Positions 1 through 8,787 of a DNA stretch of 64,000 nt are shown here, one piece after another. The stretch spans positions 496,001 to 560,000 of the forward strand of contig NZ_JABBGF010000002.1 of assembly GCF_012927265.1 (NCBI RefSeq). Reading direction: 5' to 3'. This DNA is from Chryseobacterium cheonjiense (GTDB lineage: Bacteria; Bacteroidota; Bacteroidia; Flavobacteriales; Weeksellaceae). A program made the translations under genes and the position numbers. Under the pieces are notes generated by a model. That model had not been told where the DNA came from and did not search any database. It was given only the letters and a program-made list of their open reading frames with translations. The first letter of the stretch is position 1. Every line of letters starts with the position of its first letter.

Positions 1-192
1 AACACTTCCATGATCTACAAAAGTACCTTCTCCAAGCTGGCTGTAAGCCGCAGCCAAAGCCGCTTCAGGGTCTGCCACTTCTGCACCCAGTACTTCATCG
101 ATTACTTTTTCATCCAGGTTGGTACAGGCTGTTAAAGCCAATACAGCAACGGATAATATGATTTTATTGATCGTTAAAAATTTAGATTTCAT
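1..192 (-). CDS. SusD/RagB-family outer membrane lipoprotein, N-terminal part
   Basis: This is the start of a SusD/RagB-type surface lipoprotein, which captures nutrients for its SusC partner at the outer membrane. The first 64 codons are visible and the rest lies beyond the window edge. A hydrophobic signal ends in the lipobox LTAC with the lipidated Cys at residue 23, followed by TNLDE and an alanine-rich stretch (DPEAALAAAYSQL) typical of the first SusD helices. The ATG lies 15 bases after the susC stop, so the two are probably one transcript. The substrate cannot be told from this fragment. Confidence 0.85.
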   Translation of the reverse strand, partial: MKSKFLTINKIILSVAVLALTACTNLDEKVIDEVLGAEVADPEAALAAAYSQLGEGTFVDHGSV

Positions 193-207
193 AATTTTTT
201 AGCTTAA

Positions 208-3200
208 TTAAAATTTAACAGTTGCTCCCAGAATGAATGTCTTTGCAGACGGGTAGGTCGTATAATCAATTCCTAGAGACTGGTTTCCTCCCACCTGCTT
301 ATTGGTGTCAACAAGCGGATCGTATCCTGAATAATTGGTAATCGTGAATAGATTCTGAGCACTGATATACAAATTGATGCTTTTCAGGAACTTCAATTGG
401 TTCATATCAAAAGTATAGCCTAATCTTACATTATTCAGACGAATAAAATCTGATTTTTCAAGATATAATGAAGACAGCTGCGGCTGATTGGTAAAGCTTG
501 CCCCGGATTCGTAAAAACTTTTCAGCACATTTCTGTCTGATGCTAAATTATTGATATTCAAATCCAATGCGGTATTATTTACCAGGTAACCTCCGGTCTG
601 TCCGATGAAAGAGAAGGCGAAATCAAACTTTTTATATTTCATGTAAGAGTTGACCCCGAAAGTAAAATTAGGAATAGCCCCTTCAAATATTTTTCTGTCA
701 TTCTGATCAATCCTTCCATCTGAATTCAGGTCTTCATAAATATATTTTCCGTTGGCATCGATTCCCAGGTAATTGTACATGTAAAAAGATCCTGCTTCAT
801 AACCGTTTCTGTAAATATTGGCAGTAACTCCGGAAAGTCCTGGCCCAGAAACTTCTCCTGAATAAATAGCTGAAACCGGAAGATCTTTTACGACATTATT
901 CACCGTAGCTCCGTTTACATCCACATTCCAGGTAAAGTTTTCGTTTCGGATAACTTCTGAACCTAATGAAAATTCAAAACCTTTATTAACGATTTTCGCA
1001 TCCACATTTCTCCAAACGGTACTTGTAGGACTTAGAGGACTTGAAGGAATATTTAAGATCGGATCTTTCGTTGTTTTATGATAATACTCCAGTGATCCGT
1101 ACAATTTGTTTCTCCATAAGCTGAAATCTGCACCGATATTACTTTGCTCTACTACTTCCCATTTAAGATCAGGATTTACCGTTCTGTTAATGGCAACCCC
1201 GTTGATCAGGTTTAAATTATCATATAAATAATATCCTGCAGTCTGTGTTAATGAAGAACTCGCCTGTGTAATTTTGTTCGGAACTTCCTGGTTTCCGGTT
1301 TGTCCCCAGCTTCCTCTTAATTTTAGTTCATTAATAATTTGGGAATCCTTTAGGAAATTCTCGTTTGAAACCGTCCAGCCTACGGCAACAGAAGGGAAAT
1401 ATCCGTATTTATTATTTTTCCCGAAACGTGTAGAACCATCTGCTCTTAAAGAAGCTGTTAATAAATATTTCTTATCAAAATTGTAATTAACCCTTCCGAA
1501 ATACGATTGTAATTCATTTTCCTGGGCATAACCGGCGCCCGGAACAAAAGCCGTTCCTGAATATCCCGGGTTAATTTCAGGTGCAATTCCCGCTCCCTGA
1601 GCGGCGATATCTTTTACTCCAAAATACGTCCCTGTATTTTTAAATTTCTGATAAGAGAATCCTCCAAGCACATTGAAATTATGTCTGTTCAGATTAAAAT
1701 CATAGGTCAGGTAATGCTCCAGAAGAACATTATAAGAATCAAGATTAGCCTGAACGTAAAGTCCTTTAGGTGTTCTGTCAGTAACGTTCGGATACATGGT
1801 TGTGTTTCTTTCCGACATGGTTTTATCAACGCCTAAATTGAATTTATAATTAAGTCCCGGTAAAATTCTTAACGTAGCTTCCGTATTCCCTAATATCCTG
1901 AAGGTATTGGTCTTATCATTATAAACACTCAATAAATACAAAGGATTATAGTGAGCGTTCATATTGAAATTGGTAAAATTTCCGATTTCATCGTATACAG
2001 AACGGGTAGGATTCGCCATCAACGCATGAATAATCAGCTGACCGTCGGAGCCGGCATTTCCACCATTCGGAATTCCTGTCTCTTTAATGTCACTGGCTGT
2101 AAGGTTGAGTTTTACCTTTAATCTTTTATTATCGAAGAAAGATTCTTCTGCATTCAGACGGGCTGTTGTTCTCTTAAAACTGCTGTTTAAAACGATACCA
2201 TCCTGATCCATGTGGGAAAGGGATGCAAAATAACTTCCTGTGTCCGTCGCTTTTGAGAAAGATACCGAATGATTGGATGAAACGGCATTTCTGTAAATTT
2301 CGTCCTGCCAGTCTGTATTTCCTCCGTGGTCGTACAATTTGTTGATTCCTGCTGCTCTGTATTCATCTGCTGTTAAAAGATCAAGCTTTTTAATCACTGA
2401 AGAAAAACCCAAATAGGTATCATACGTAAAGATTGGCTCTCCCTTTTTTCCTCTTTTGGTGGTTACCAGAACAACCCCGTTTGATCCTCTTGCTCCATAA
2501 ATTGCGGCGGCAGAGGCATCTTTTAATACCGTGATAGATTCTATATCAGAAGTATTTAAAAAGTTTAACGGATTTTTAGCCTGTACATTTCCCAATCCTA
2601 CATTCGGACTTTGTGCACTTACCGGATCATTGTTCAACGGGATACCGTCTACAACGAATAAAGGAGTACTTCCGCTTCTGATGGATCCGATTCCTCTAAT
2701 GGAAACATTGACACCGGCTCCTGGCTCACCGCTGGTCTGTACAATACGTACCCCTGCGATTTTCCCCTGCATCAGGTTATCTACAGAGATATTCATTCCT
2801 TCTTTGAAATTCTCTGCTTTCAGTTGGCTGATTGCCCCTGTTAAATCAGATTTTTTCTGAGATCCGTATCCTACAAGCGTTACTTCTTCAATAGAAGTTG
2901 CTCCTTTCTTTGATTTCAGCTGAACTAAAACCGCAGGTCCTGAAATTTTTGTTGTCTGGATTTCATATCCTTCATAGGAAATGGATAATGTCTGACCGAT
3001 ATTCGCAGCAATTGTAAAATTCCCTGAATCGTCAGTAGCAGCCTTAGCGCCGGTTTCAATAACGGTAACTGTTGCTCCTGCAATGGCAGCGCCGTCCTGA
3101 TCCGTTACGTTTCCGGTAATGGTTTCATTAACCTGGAAAACAGCAATGTGATTTGCCGAAAGATTCTCTGCATGAGCTTGATTTGCCAACAGGAAAATCA

Positions 3201-3252
3201 TCGCAACCGGGATTAGTTTTTTAAAACTAAAAGAGTTAATTTTGTGATACAT
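208..3252 (-). CDS. SusC/RagA-family TonB-linked outer membrane transporter
   Basis: A 1014-residue TonB-dependent outer membrane channel that imports a nutrient bound by the adjacent SusD-like lipoprotein. A signal peptide ends near AHA-EN at residue 28. It is followed by a carboxypeptidase-regulatory-like beta domain (about 45-115), then the plug with the SusC signatures VTLVGYGSQKKSDLTGAIS and FVVDGIPLNN (about 125-270), then a long beta-barrel ending in Phe (ILGATVKF). The length is normal for the family. Its leader carries a terminator-like hairpin (see separate entry). The substrate is unknown: no glycoside hydrolase or peptidase is visible on the susC side. Confidence 0.93.
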   Translation of the reverse strand: MYHKINSFSFKKLIPVAMIFLLANQAHAENLSANHIAVFQVNETITGNVTDQDGAAIAGATVTVIETGAKAATDDSGNFTIAANIGQTLSISYEGYEIQTTKISGPAVLVQLKSKKGATSIEEVTLVGYGSQKKSDLTGAISQLKAENFKEGMNISVDNLMQGKIAGVRIVQTSGEPGAGVNVSIRGIGSIRSGSTPLFVVDGIPLNNDPVSAQSPNVGLGNVQAKNPLNFLNTSDIESITVLKDASAAAIYGARGSNGVVLVTTKRGKKGEPIFTYDTYLGFSSVIKKLDLLTADEYRAAGINKLYDHGGNTDWQDEIYRNAVSSNHSVSFSKATDTGSYFASLSHMDQDGIVLNSSFKRTTARLNAEESFFDNKRLKVKLNLTASDIKETGIPNGGNAGSDGQLIIHALMANPTRSVYDEIGNFTNFNMNAHYNPLYLLSVYNDKTNTFRILGNTEATLRILPGLNYKFNLGVDKTMSERNTTMYPNVTDRTPKGLYVQANLDSYNVLLEHYLTYDFNLNRHNFNVLGGFSYQKFKNTGTYFGVKDIAAQGAGIAPEINPGYSGTAFVPGAGYAQENELQSYFGRVNYNFDKKYLLTASLRADGSTRFGKNNKYGYFPSVAVGWTVSNENFLKDSQIINELKLRGSWGQTGNQEVPNKITQASSSLTQTAGYYLYDNLNLINGVAINRTVNPDLKWEVVEQSNIGADFSLWRNKLYGSLEYYHKTTKDPILNIPSSPLSPTSTVWRNVDAKIVNKGFEFSLGSEVIRNENFTWNVDVNGATVNNVVKDLPVSAIYSGEVSGPGLSGVTANIYRNGYEAGSFYMYNYLGIDANGKYIYEDLNSDGRIDQNDRKIFEGAIPNFTFGVNSYMKYKKFDFAFSFIGQTGGYLVNNTALDLNINNLASDRNVLKSFYESGASFTNQPQLSSLYLEKSDFIRLNNVRLGYTFDMNQLKFLKSINLYISAQNLFTITNYSGYDPLVDTNKQVGGNQSLGIDYTTYPSAKTFILGATVKF

Positions 3253-3582
3253 ATCATTAAGTAAGGTAATTGCATGACGTTACATTGCTTAATAAAAAGC
3301 CGCTGTTGTTGCCGCAACAGTGGTTTTCATTTCCGCCCGTCGTTAGTTTTTATTTCGGGATACAAAGTAAAAACGTTTAAGCGGAAAACATTTTAACATA
3401 ATATTATCTTAAAATCAATAAAATATCAACTCATATGATTTTGATATAAGATTTATATTAATTTTCAAGGGTTTACGAATGAATTGTTATTTAATCATTT
3501 ACACAATCTTAAAAAACACTTAACATAATATAAAGGCCGACTTTGATCAGACTTCATAATTTCGCCAAAGAAAATTGAAGCA
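3253..3582. other. 330-base divergent intergenic region between susC and the PI-PLC gene
   Basis: No gene is seen. It should hold the promoters of the two divergent genes. On the minus strand TACTTTG (plus coordinates 3363-3369) resembles the Bacteroidota -7 element for susC. A terminator-like hairpin lies inside the susC leader. The rest is AT-rich. Confidence 0.5.
3293..3325 (-). promoter_or_regulatory. terminator-like hairpin in the susC leader
   Basis: On the minus strand a stem CCACTGTTG / CAACAGCGG (one G-U pair, 6-base loop) is followed directly by CTTTTTATT. It lies about 45-70 bases before the susC ATG. The shape is that of an intrinsic terminator or attenuator placed in a leader. 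Its function is inferred only. Confidence 0.45.
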
Positions 3583-4650
3583 ATGAAAAAGATATTTTTC
3601 TTAGGACTGTATGTGTCGTTAATACCGCTCTTTCAGTCGCAGATGCAGGATCTTAATGATTTAAAAATAAATCAGATACAGGTAATCGGTTCGCACAACT
3701 CTTATAAAAAAGCCATTTTACCGGAGGTTTACCGCTATTTGTCGCAAAAAGATTCGTTACACTTCCTTCCGAGAATTCAGTATGAACATATTCCGATCCC
3801 TCAACAGCTGGATCTTGGCTTACGAAACCTTGAAATCGATGTCTATGCAGACAGCAAAGGCGGAAAATATGCCCACCCCAAAATTCTGGATCTGGTAAAA
3901 ACATCGCAGCCGTTTGATCCGGAAGGTAAAATGAAAAAGCCGGGCTATAAAATGATTCATATTACGGATATTGATTATCAGACCCAGTATTATACTTTGG
4001 AAGACTGCCTGAAAGATTTAAAAAAATGGTCTGAGGCACATCCCGATCATGATCCCGTTTTTATCACTTTGGAGCCGAAGGACGGAACAGCCAATCAGTT
4101 CGGAACGGAGCCGGAACATTATACTTCAAAGCTTTTTGATGATCTTGATAATGAACTCAGAAAATATTTAGGAAAAAATAAAATCATTACTCCTGACGAT
4201 ATCCGCGGTTCTTATAAAACGTTGAATGAGGCTGTTTTAAACAAAAACTGGCCAAAGGTAAAAGATGCCAAAGGCAAGTTCCTGTTTGTTCTCGACAACA
4301 ACAGTGAAAACAGGGATCTCTATATAAAAGATCACCCTTCGCTGAAAGGCCGGATGATTTTTACCAATTCTGAGCCGGGAACTCCTGAATCGGCAGTGCT
4401 ATTCAGAAACGATCCGAATCCCGAAATTACCGCACTTGTACAACAGGGGTATATCATCAGAACCAGAGCAGATGCAGATACCATGGAAGCCCGTAAAGAA
4501 GATTATTCAAGATTTGAAAAGGCTAAAGCAAGCGGAGCCCAGGTCATTACGACAGATTATTATCTGCCAAGCAAACTTTTTAAATCCAGCTACAAAATAA
4601 GCTTTGAGAATAATTCTTACGAAAGAAAGAATCCCGTAAACGGAAAATAG
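3583..4650 (+). CDS. secreted Ca2+-dependent phosphatidylinositol-specific phospholipase C-like protein
   Basis: A 355-residue protein with a signal peptide (about 1-19) and the PI-PLC X-domain fold of the calcium-dependent bacterial family. The first catalytic His is in IGSHNSYKK (H38), acidic calcium ligands are in NLEIDVYAD (E84, D86), and the second catalytic His is in MIHITDID (H126). The later FVLDNN and a C-terminal TDYYLPS segment also fit this family. It would cleave phosphoinositide-type or related phosphodiester lipids outside the cytoplasm, but the substrate is inferred from the family. It stands alone and converges on the acetyltransferase gene through a shared hairpin. Confidence 0.85.
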   Translation: MKKIFFLGLYVSLIPLFQSQMQDLNDLKINQIQVIGSHNSYKKAILPEVYRYLSQKDSLHFLPRIQYEHIPIPQQLDLGLRNLEIDVYADSKGGKYAHPKILDLVKTSQPFDPEGKMKKPGYKMIHITDIDYQTQYYTLEDCLKDLKKWSEAHPDHDPVFITLEPKDGTANQFGTEPEHYTSKLFDDLDNELRKYLGKNKIITPDDIRGSYKTLNEAVLNKNWPKVKDAKGKFLFVLDNNSENRDLYIKDHPSLKGRMIFTNSEPGTPESAVLFRNDPNPEITALVQQGYIIRTRADADTMEARKEDYSRFEKAKASGAQVITTDYYLPSKLFKSSYKISFENNSYERKNPVNGK

Positions 4651-4677
4651 AACATTTTTACAATTAGATTTATAATT

Positions 4678-4709
4678 GAAAAGGCTTCCAGATCTATGAA
4701 AGCCTTTTC
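4678..4709. terminator. bidirectional terminator between PI-PLC and GNAT genes
   Basis: A perfect 10-base stem, GAAAAGGCTT with AAGCCTTTTC, has a 12-base loop and A/T-rich flanks on both sides. The stop of the minus-strand acetyltransferase lies in its loop, so one hairpin probably ends both convergent transcripts. Confidence 0.75.
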
Positions 4710-5164
4710 TGCTTTTTTCGGTAAAGCATTTCCGTATGGGGAATATCGTCTTCAAGGTATTTTTTACCGGTGTCTTCAAAACCAAACTCACCATAAAACT
4801 TCAGCAGGTAATCCTGTGCGGAAATTCTTATTTCATCTGTACGGAAACGCGCTTCTATCGTGTCAATCGCATAAGCTATGAGTTGTTTCCCAAGATTTTT
4901 ACCTCTCGCCTTTTCAGTGGTCAGCACTCTGCCGATCGAGGTCTCCGGATATTTTATGCCTTTATCAAAAATCCTGCAGTTGGCGAGAACTTCACCGTTC
5001 TGCTCTGCCCAGATATGAACTGCTTTCTGATCATAATCGTCCAGATCCGGATAAGGACAGTTCTGCTCTACTACAAAGACATCAATTCTCGCTTTCAGAA
5101 CATTATACAGTTCCGGAACGGTAAATTCATCAAAAGTTTTGATTTTCCAGATAATGTTACTCAT
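4694..5164 (-). CDS. ElaA-type GNAT N-acetyltransferase
   Basis: A 156-residue GNAT-fold acetyltransferase most like the ElaA family. Features are the N-terminal LYNVLKARIDVFVVEQNCPYPDLDDYD, the GRVLTTEKARGKNLGKQL segment that forms the acetyl-CoA pyrophosphate loop, and the C-terminal FYGEFGFEDTGKKYLEDDIPHTEM. ElaA homologues acetylate small molecules; the substrate is not known here. Its start overlaps the engB end by 8 bases, so it is probably translated from the engB message. Confidence 0.85.
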   Translation of the reverse strand: MSNIIWKIKTFDEFTVPELYNVLKARIDVFVVEQNCPYPDLDDYDQKAVHIWAEQNGEVLANCRIFDKGIKYPETSIGRVLTTEKARGKNLGKQLIAYAIDTIEARFRTDEIRISAQDYLLKFYGEFGFEDTGKKYLEDDIPHTEMLYRKKQKRLS

Positions 5165-5780
5165 CGAAACTTACATTATTATTAGCCAAAAATTCATTGG
5201 TTTTTTGAATAAAATCAAGGATTTCATCACAACCTTCTTTTTTCTCTGCTGAGGTTACATAGATTTCAGGAAGATCTTCCCAGGTCTTATGAAGCTCGGT
5301 TTTGTAATCTTCGACATTTTTTATCGCTGCGTTTGGTTTCAGCTTATCCACTTTGGTAAAAACAATGGAAAAAGGCACTCCGCTTTCGCCGCACCACTGG
5401 ATAAATTCCAGATCAATAGCCTGGGGCTTGTGACGGGAATCTACCAGCACAAAAAGATTAACGAGATTTCTTCTGTTAAGAATATAGTTGGTAATCAGCT
5501 TTTCAAAGTCTTTTCTGATTGATTTTGAAACTTTTGCATATCCGTAGCCCGGCAAATCCGTAAGATACCAGTTTTCATTAACCATAAAATGATTGATAAG
5601 CTGTGTCTTTCCCGGGGTCTGAGAAGTTTTAGCCAGATCCTTATGGTTCATCATTGCATTGATCAATGAAGATTTGCCCACGTTTGACCTTCCGATAAAA
5701 GCATATTCCGGAAGATTGGGTTCCGGGCAGTCCTGCCATTTGCCGCTGCTCTTTACGAATGTTGCTGTTTTAATAACCAT
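5157..5780 (-). CDS. engB: EngB/YihA ribosome-biogenesis GTPase
   Basis: A 207-residue TrmE-Era-EngA-EngB-type GTPase needed for large-subunit ribosome assembly. The G motifs are clear: GRSNVGKSSL (P-loop), the switch region around TPGKTQLINHF, DLPGYGYAKV (G3), FTKVDKLK (G4) and TSAEKKEG (G5). The length is typical. The downstream acetyltransferase overlaps it. A terminator upstream separates it from the hydrolase, so it should have its own promoter. Confidence 0.96.
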   Translation of the reverse strand: MVIKTATFVKSSGKWQDCPEPNLPEYAFIGRSNVGKSSLINAMMNHKDLAKTSQTPGKTQLINHFMVNENWYLTDLPGYGYAKVSKSIRKDFEKLITNYILNRRNLVNLFVLVDSRHKPQAIDLEFIQWCGESGVPFSIVFTKVDKLKPNAAIKNVEDYKTELHKTWEDLPEIYVTSAEKKEGCDEILDFIQKTNEFLANNNVSFDE

Positions 5781-5804
5781 CTTGAATATTTTTAGAAAAA
5801 TAAA

Positions 5805-5826
5805 CCATTAAGAGAGTTCTTAATGG
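5805..5826 (-). terminator. terminator downstream of the alpha/beta hydrolase gene
   Basis: A perfect 9-base stem CCATTAAGA / TCTTAATGG with a 4-base loop is followed on the minus strand by TTTATTTTTC. It sits between the hydrolase stop and the engB start, so it ends the hydrolase transcript. Confidence 0.75.
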
Positions 5827-5843
5827 CTTATGTATATTTAATT

Positions 5844-6605
5844 TTAAACTTTATCCTTTAACCAGCTGTAGAGAATTTCATTGAATTCATCCGGCTTCTC
5901 CATCATCGCTGCATGGCCGCACTCATCAATCCAGAAGAGATCCGAATTGGGAATAAATTTATGCATGTCTTCTGCTACTTCAGGAGGCGTTACATTGTCC
6001 TGTTTTCCCCAGATCAGGCAGGTTGGCGTAAGAATCTTCGGAAGATCGTGAAGCATATTGTGCTTGATGGCACTTCTTGCCAGCATTACGGTTTTAATTC
6101 CTTTCATCCTGTCATTTACTACCGAAAAAACTTCATCTACAAGATCTTCCGTGGCAATTTCAGGATTATAAAATACCTCTTCGGTTTTCTTTCTTATATA
6201 CGAGCGGTCATTCTTTCGTGGAAAACTATCACCAAAAGTTCTTTCATACAGCCCCGAACTTCCTGTAAGAACCAGATTTTTAATCAGATCCGGTCTTGCC
6301 AGCGTTAAGATCAAGCCGATATGGCCTCCCATTGAATTTCCTACAATTGTTGCAGGGGCTTCTACATGGGCTTCTATAAACTTGGCAATATATTTTGCAA
6401 TAGTGGTAAGGTTGGTATTGAGTACCGGCAAATCGTAGATCGGCAGCTGAGGAACGTATACTTTAAATCCCCTGTCTGAAAAAAAATCCACCATCTTATC
6501 GAAATTACTCAACCCACCCATTAAACCGTGCAACAGCACCAATGGATGTCCTTCTCCCGCCTCAACGAAGGTATATTTCTTTTCTTTTCTTGTACTAAAT
6601 ATCAT
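5844..6605 (-). CDS. alpha/beta-fold hydrolase
   Basis: A 253-residue alpha/beta hydrolase. Visible are the oxyanion-hole segment LLHGLMGGLSNF, the nucleophile elbow VGNSMGGHIG, an acidic residue in IWGKQDNVTPPE and the catalytic His in DECGHAAMMEKP. The start is placed at MIFSTRKEKK rather than the upstream ATG at 6650, because homology to the fold begins there. The order of motifs and the cap region resemble small-ester or C-C hydrolases, but the substrate cannot be named. It lies upstream of engB, divergent from mraZ. Confidence 0.85.
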   Translation of the reverse strand: MIFSTRKEKKYTFVEAGEGHPLVLLHGLMGGLSNFDKMVDFFSDRGFKVYVPQLPIYDLPVLNTNLTTIAKYIAKFIEAHVEAPATIVGNSMGGHIGLILTLARPDLIKNLVLTGSSGLYERTFGDSFPRKNDRSYIRKKTEEVFYNPEIATEDLVDEVFSVVNDRMKGIKTVMLARSAIKHNMLHDLPKILTPTCLIWGKQDNVTPPEVAEDMHKFIPNSDLFWIDECGHAAMMEKPDEFNEILYSWLKDKV

Positions 6606-6829
6606 AAATTGCCTTAATAAAGCCTTGCAAAAATACAAATTAAACCTCAAAAATATTTTGATAAGCCTAATTTAAAATAAAAATAATATACCAAACTCTT
6701 TTTTAAAGCATTTTTTCTTAAACACTTTACTATGGCTTAAATAATAACTTAGCCAATCATCTACATACCAGTTTCTTATATAGAGGAAATTCAATCTTTA
6801 ATAAAACTTATCAACATTAAGGCAAAAAG

Positions 6830-6854
6830 TGGGAAAAAGTGGGAACTTTTGGAA
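6830..6854 (+). promoter_or_regulatory. MraZ-type operator upstream of the dcw cluster
   Basis: Three pentamers with 10-base periodicity precede mraZ: TGGGA at 6830, TGGGA at 6840 and the weaker TGGAA at 6850. MraZ of E. coli binds TGGGN direct repeats separated by five bases, so this is the expected autoregulatory operator. A TAAATTTG -7-like element follows at 6864-6871, only seven bases before the ATG, so either the mRNA is leaderless or the true promoter is further upstream. Confidence 0.7.
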
Positions 6855-6877
6855 ATTATTATATAAATTTGTCCCAA

Positions 6878-7336
6878 ATGAAAAATTTCATTGGAACATA
6901 TGAGTGTAAAATCGATGATAAAGGGCGTCTAAAGCTACCTTCTTCTTTGATTAAACAAATGGCAAACTTCGACGACAAAACGTTTGTAGTTAAAAGATCT
7001 GTGTTCCAACCCTGCCTGGAAGTTTATCCCATGAATGCCTGGGATAAGGTGATGGGCAAAATTAATAAACTAAACAGATTCATTAAAAAGAATGCTGATT
7101 TCATTAGAATGTTTACGGCAGGTGTAAAAACAGTAGAGCTGGACAACGCAGGAAGACTACAGATCTCAAAAGATTTGATGACTTTTGCCAACCTTCAGAA
7201 AGATATTGTGATTACAAGCGCAGGAGAACTCTTTGAAATTTGGGATAAAGATGCTTATGAAAAAGTAATTTCCATAAACGAAGAAGATTTTGCAGGCCTT
7301 GCCGAAGATGTGATGGGCGCTTTCGATGAAGAATAA
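6878..7336 (+). CDS. mraZ: MraZ, transcriptional regulator of the dcw cluster
   Basis: A 152-residue DNA-binding protein with two SpoVT/AbrB-like repeats (FIGTYECKIDDKGRLKLPSSL and TVELDNAGRLQISKDL). The start at MKNFIG fits the conserved N-terminus of the family; an upstream in-frame ATG at 6839 would run through the operator and is rejected. It is the first gene of the dcw cluster, as in most bacteria, and three TGGGN-like repeats precede it, so autoregulation is likely. Confidence 0.95.
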   Translation: MKNFIGTYECKIDDKGRLKLPSSLIKQMANFDDKTFVVKRSVFQPCLEVYPMNAWDKVMGKINKLNRFIKKNADFIRMFTAGVKTVELDNAGRLQISKDLMTFANLQKDIVITSAGELFEIWDKDAYEKVISINEEDFAGLAEDVMGAFDEE

Positions 7337-7380
7337 CGAAGCTGATTATTAACTAAAAAGCTAAAAACACAATTTTAAAC

Positions 7381-8274
7381 ATGTATCACAACCCCGTTTT
7401 GTTGAAGCAAAGTGTTGATGATTTGGTAACGAATCCAGACGGAACATACGTGGACTGTACTTTTGGCGGCGGCGGTCATTCAAGAGAAATATTGAGCCGG
7501 CTCTCCGACAAAGGAAAGCTTTTCAGCTTTGATCAGGATCTCGATGCGCTTAAAAACACGATTGATGATCCGAGATTCACATTAATCAATCAGAATTTCA
7601 GATTCCTGGAAAATTCCCTGCTGATGTACGGTATTTCCCAGGTAGACGGCATTCTTGCTGATCTTGGAGTTTCTTCTCACCAGTTTGATGAAGCAGAAAG
7701 AGGCTTCTCCACAAGAAGCAATGCTCCATTGGACATGAGAATGAATGTCATGCAGAGCCTTGACGCCAAACGAGTAATTAATGATTACGATGAAGAGCAG
7801 CTTGCCGATATATTTTATTATTACGGAGAACTGAGAGAGGCAAGAAAACTTGCAAGAGATATTGTACATCACCGGAAAACCAAAAGCATAGAAACAACGG
7901 AAGACCTGAAGAAACTTTTCAGCTACCTTCCGCCAAACAAAGTAAACAAATTTTATGCACAGCTTTTCCAGGCGATCAGAATTGAAGTAAATCAGGAGCT
8001 TGAAGTATTAAAAGAAATGCTGGTTCAGGCATACAATGTTTTAAAGCCTGAAGGCAGACTGGTCGTTATTTCTTACCATTCTCTGGAAGACAGGCTGGTA
8101 AAAAGATTTTTGAAAAACGGAATGTTTGAGGGAGAGCCCGAAAGAGACATTTACGGAAATTATAAAAAAGCATTCGAACTGGTAAAGAGTAAAGCCATCA
8201 TTCCCGACGACAAGGAAATTGAAGAAAACTCCAGAGCCAGAAGTGCTAAAATGAGAACAGGAATAAAAGTTTAA
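7381..8274 (+). CDS. rsmH: 16S rRNA (cytosine-1402-N4)-methyltransferase RsmH
   Basis: A 297-residue SAM-dependent methyltransferase acting on C1402 of 16S rRNA. It shows the SAM-binding motif DCTFGGGGHSREIL, the family signature LADLGVSSHQFDEAERGFS followed by PLDMRM, and the C-terminal ISYHSLEDRLVKRF. Length and position right after mraZ are canonical for the dcw cluster. It starts 44 bases after mraZ. A two-hairpin repeat lies between it and ftsL. Confidence 0.97.
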   Translation: MYHNPVLLKQSVDDLVTNPDGTYVDCTFGGGGHSREILSRLSDKGKLFSFDQDLDALKNTIDDPRFTLINQNFRFLENSLLMYGISQVDGILADLGVSSHQFDEAERGFSTRSNAPLDMRMNVMQSLDAKRVINDYDEEQLADIFYYYGELREARKLARDIVHHRKTKSIETTEDLKKLFSYLPPNKVNKFYAQLFQAIRIEVNQELEVLKEMLVQAYNVLKPEGRLVVISYHSLEDRLVKRFLKNGMFEGEPERDIYGNYKKAFELVKSKAIIPDDKEIEENSRARSAKMRTGIKV

Positions 8275-8334
8275 AAGTGAATAGTCAATAGCGAATTTAT
8301 ATTGACCATAAACAGATAAATAATTCCAAAAATT

Positions 8335-8385
8335 CCCCTCCTTCGGAGGGGTGGCGAAAATTCAAAGAATTTTTGACGGGGTGGT
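8335..8385. repeat. two-hairpin intergenic repeat between rsmH and ftsL
   Basis: A perfect hairpin CCCCTCC-TTC-GGAGGGG (8335-8351) is followed by a second, AAAATTC-AAA-GAATTTT (8357-8373), then GACGGGGTGGT. The GC-rich stem stands out against an AT-rich background. It is shaped like a REP-type element; no second copy was found in this window. Confidence 0.6.
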
Positions 8386-8421
8386 TAACAAAATAATATA
8401 AAAATAAATCAGACAAAGTCT

Positions 8422-8787
8422 GTGGCAAAAAGAACAACATATCGTCCCCAGAAGAGACTTACTTTTATAGACATTATAAAAGGAAACTTCCTGAACAGGG
8501 ATGAGATCAAAATACATTACCGGTATTTTCTCCTGCTCTTTGTGCTGATGATGGCGATGATTTACAGTAACCATCTGGTCAATAAAAAGATAGAAATTGT
8601 TAATGCCTTAAAGGAAGAAACAGAAGAATATAAATCACGAAACGCTTATGCACAAAGTAAGCTGATCAAAGTAAAAATGGAATCTGAATTGGGGAAAGAA
8701 GTCGCCCGGGATTCTTTGATGACCCTGGAAAGCCACCCTCACAAATTGCTCATAAAACTGGACAGTACAGATGCAAAAACAAAATGA
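8422..8787 (+). CDS. FtsL-like division protein
   Basis: A 121-residue bitopic membrane protein at the ftsL position: a basic cytoplasmic N-terminus, one membrane span (about 33-52, YFLLLFVLMMAMIYSNHLV) and a short coiled-coil periplasmic part (KKIEIVNALKEETEEYK). This matches the FtsL-like family of Bacteroidota. The start is GTG: the only in-frame option, since a stop lies at 8386 and no ATG intervenes. It overlaps ftsI by 17 bases, as expected for partners of the divisome. Confidence 0.85.
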   Translation: MAKRTTYRPQKRLTFIDIIKGNFLNRDEIKIHYRYFLLLFVLMMAMIYSNHLVNKKIEIVNALKEETEEYKSRNAYAQSKLIKVKMESELGKEVARDSLMTLESHPHKLLIKLDSTDAKTK

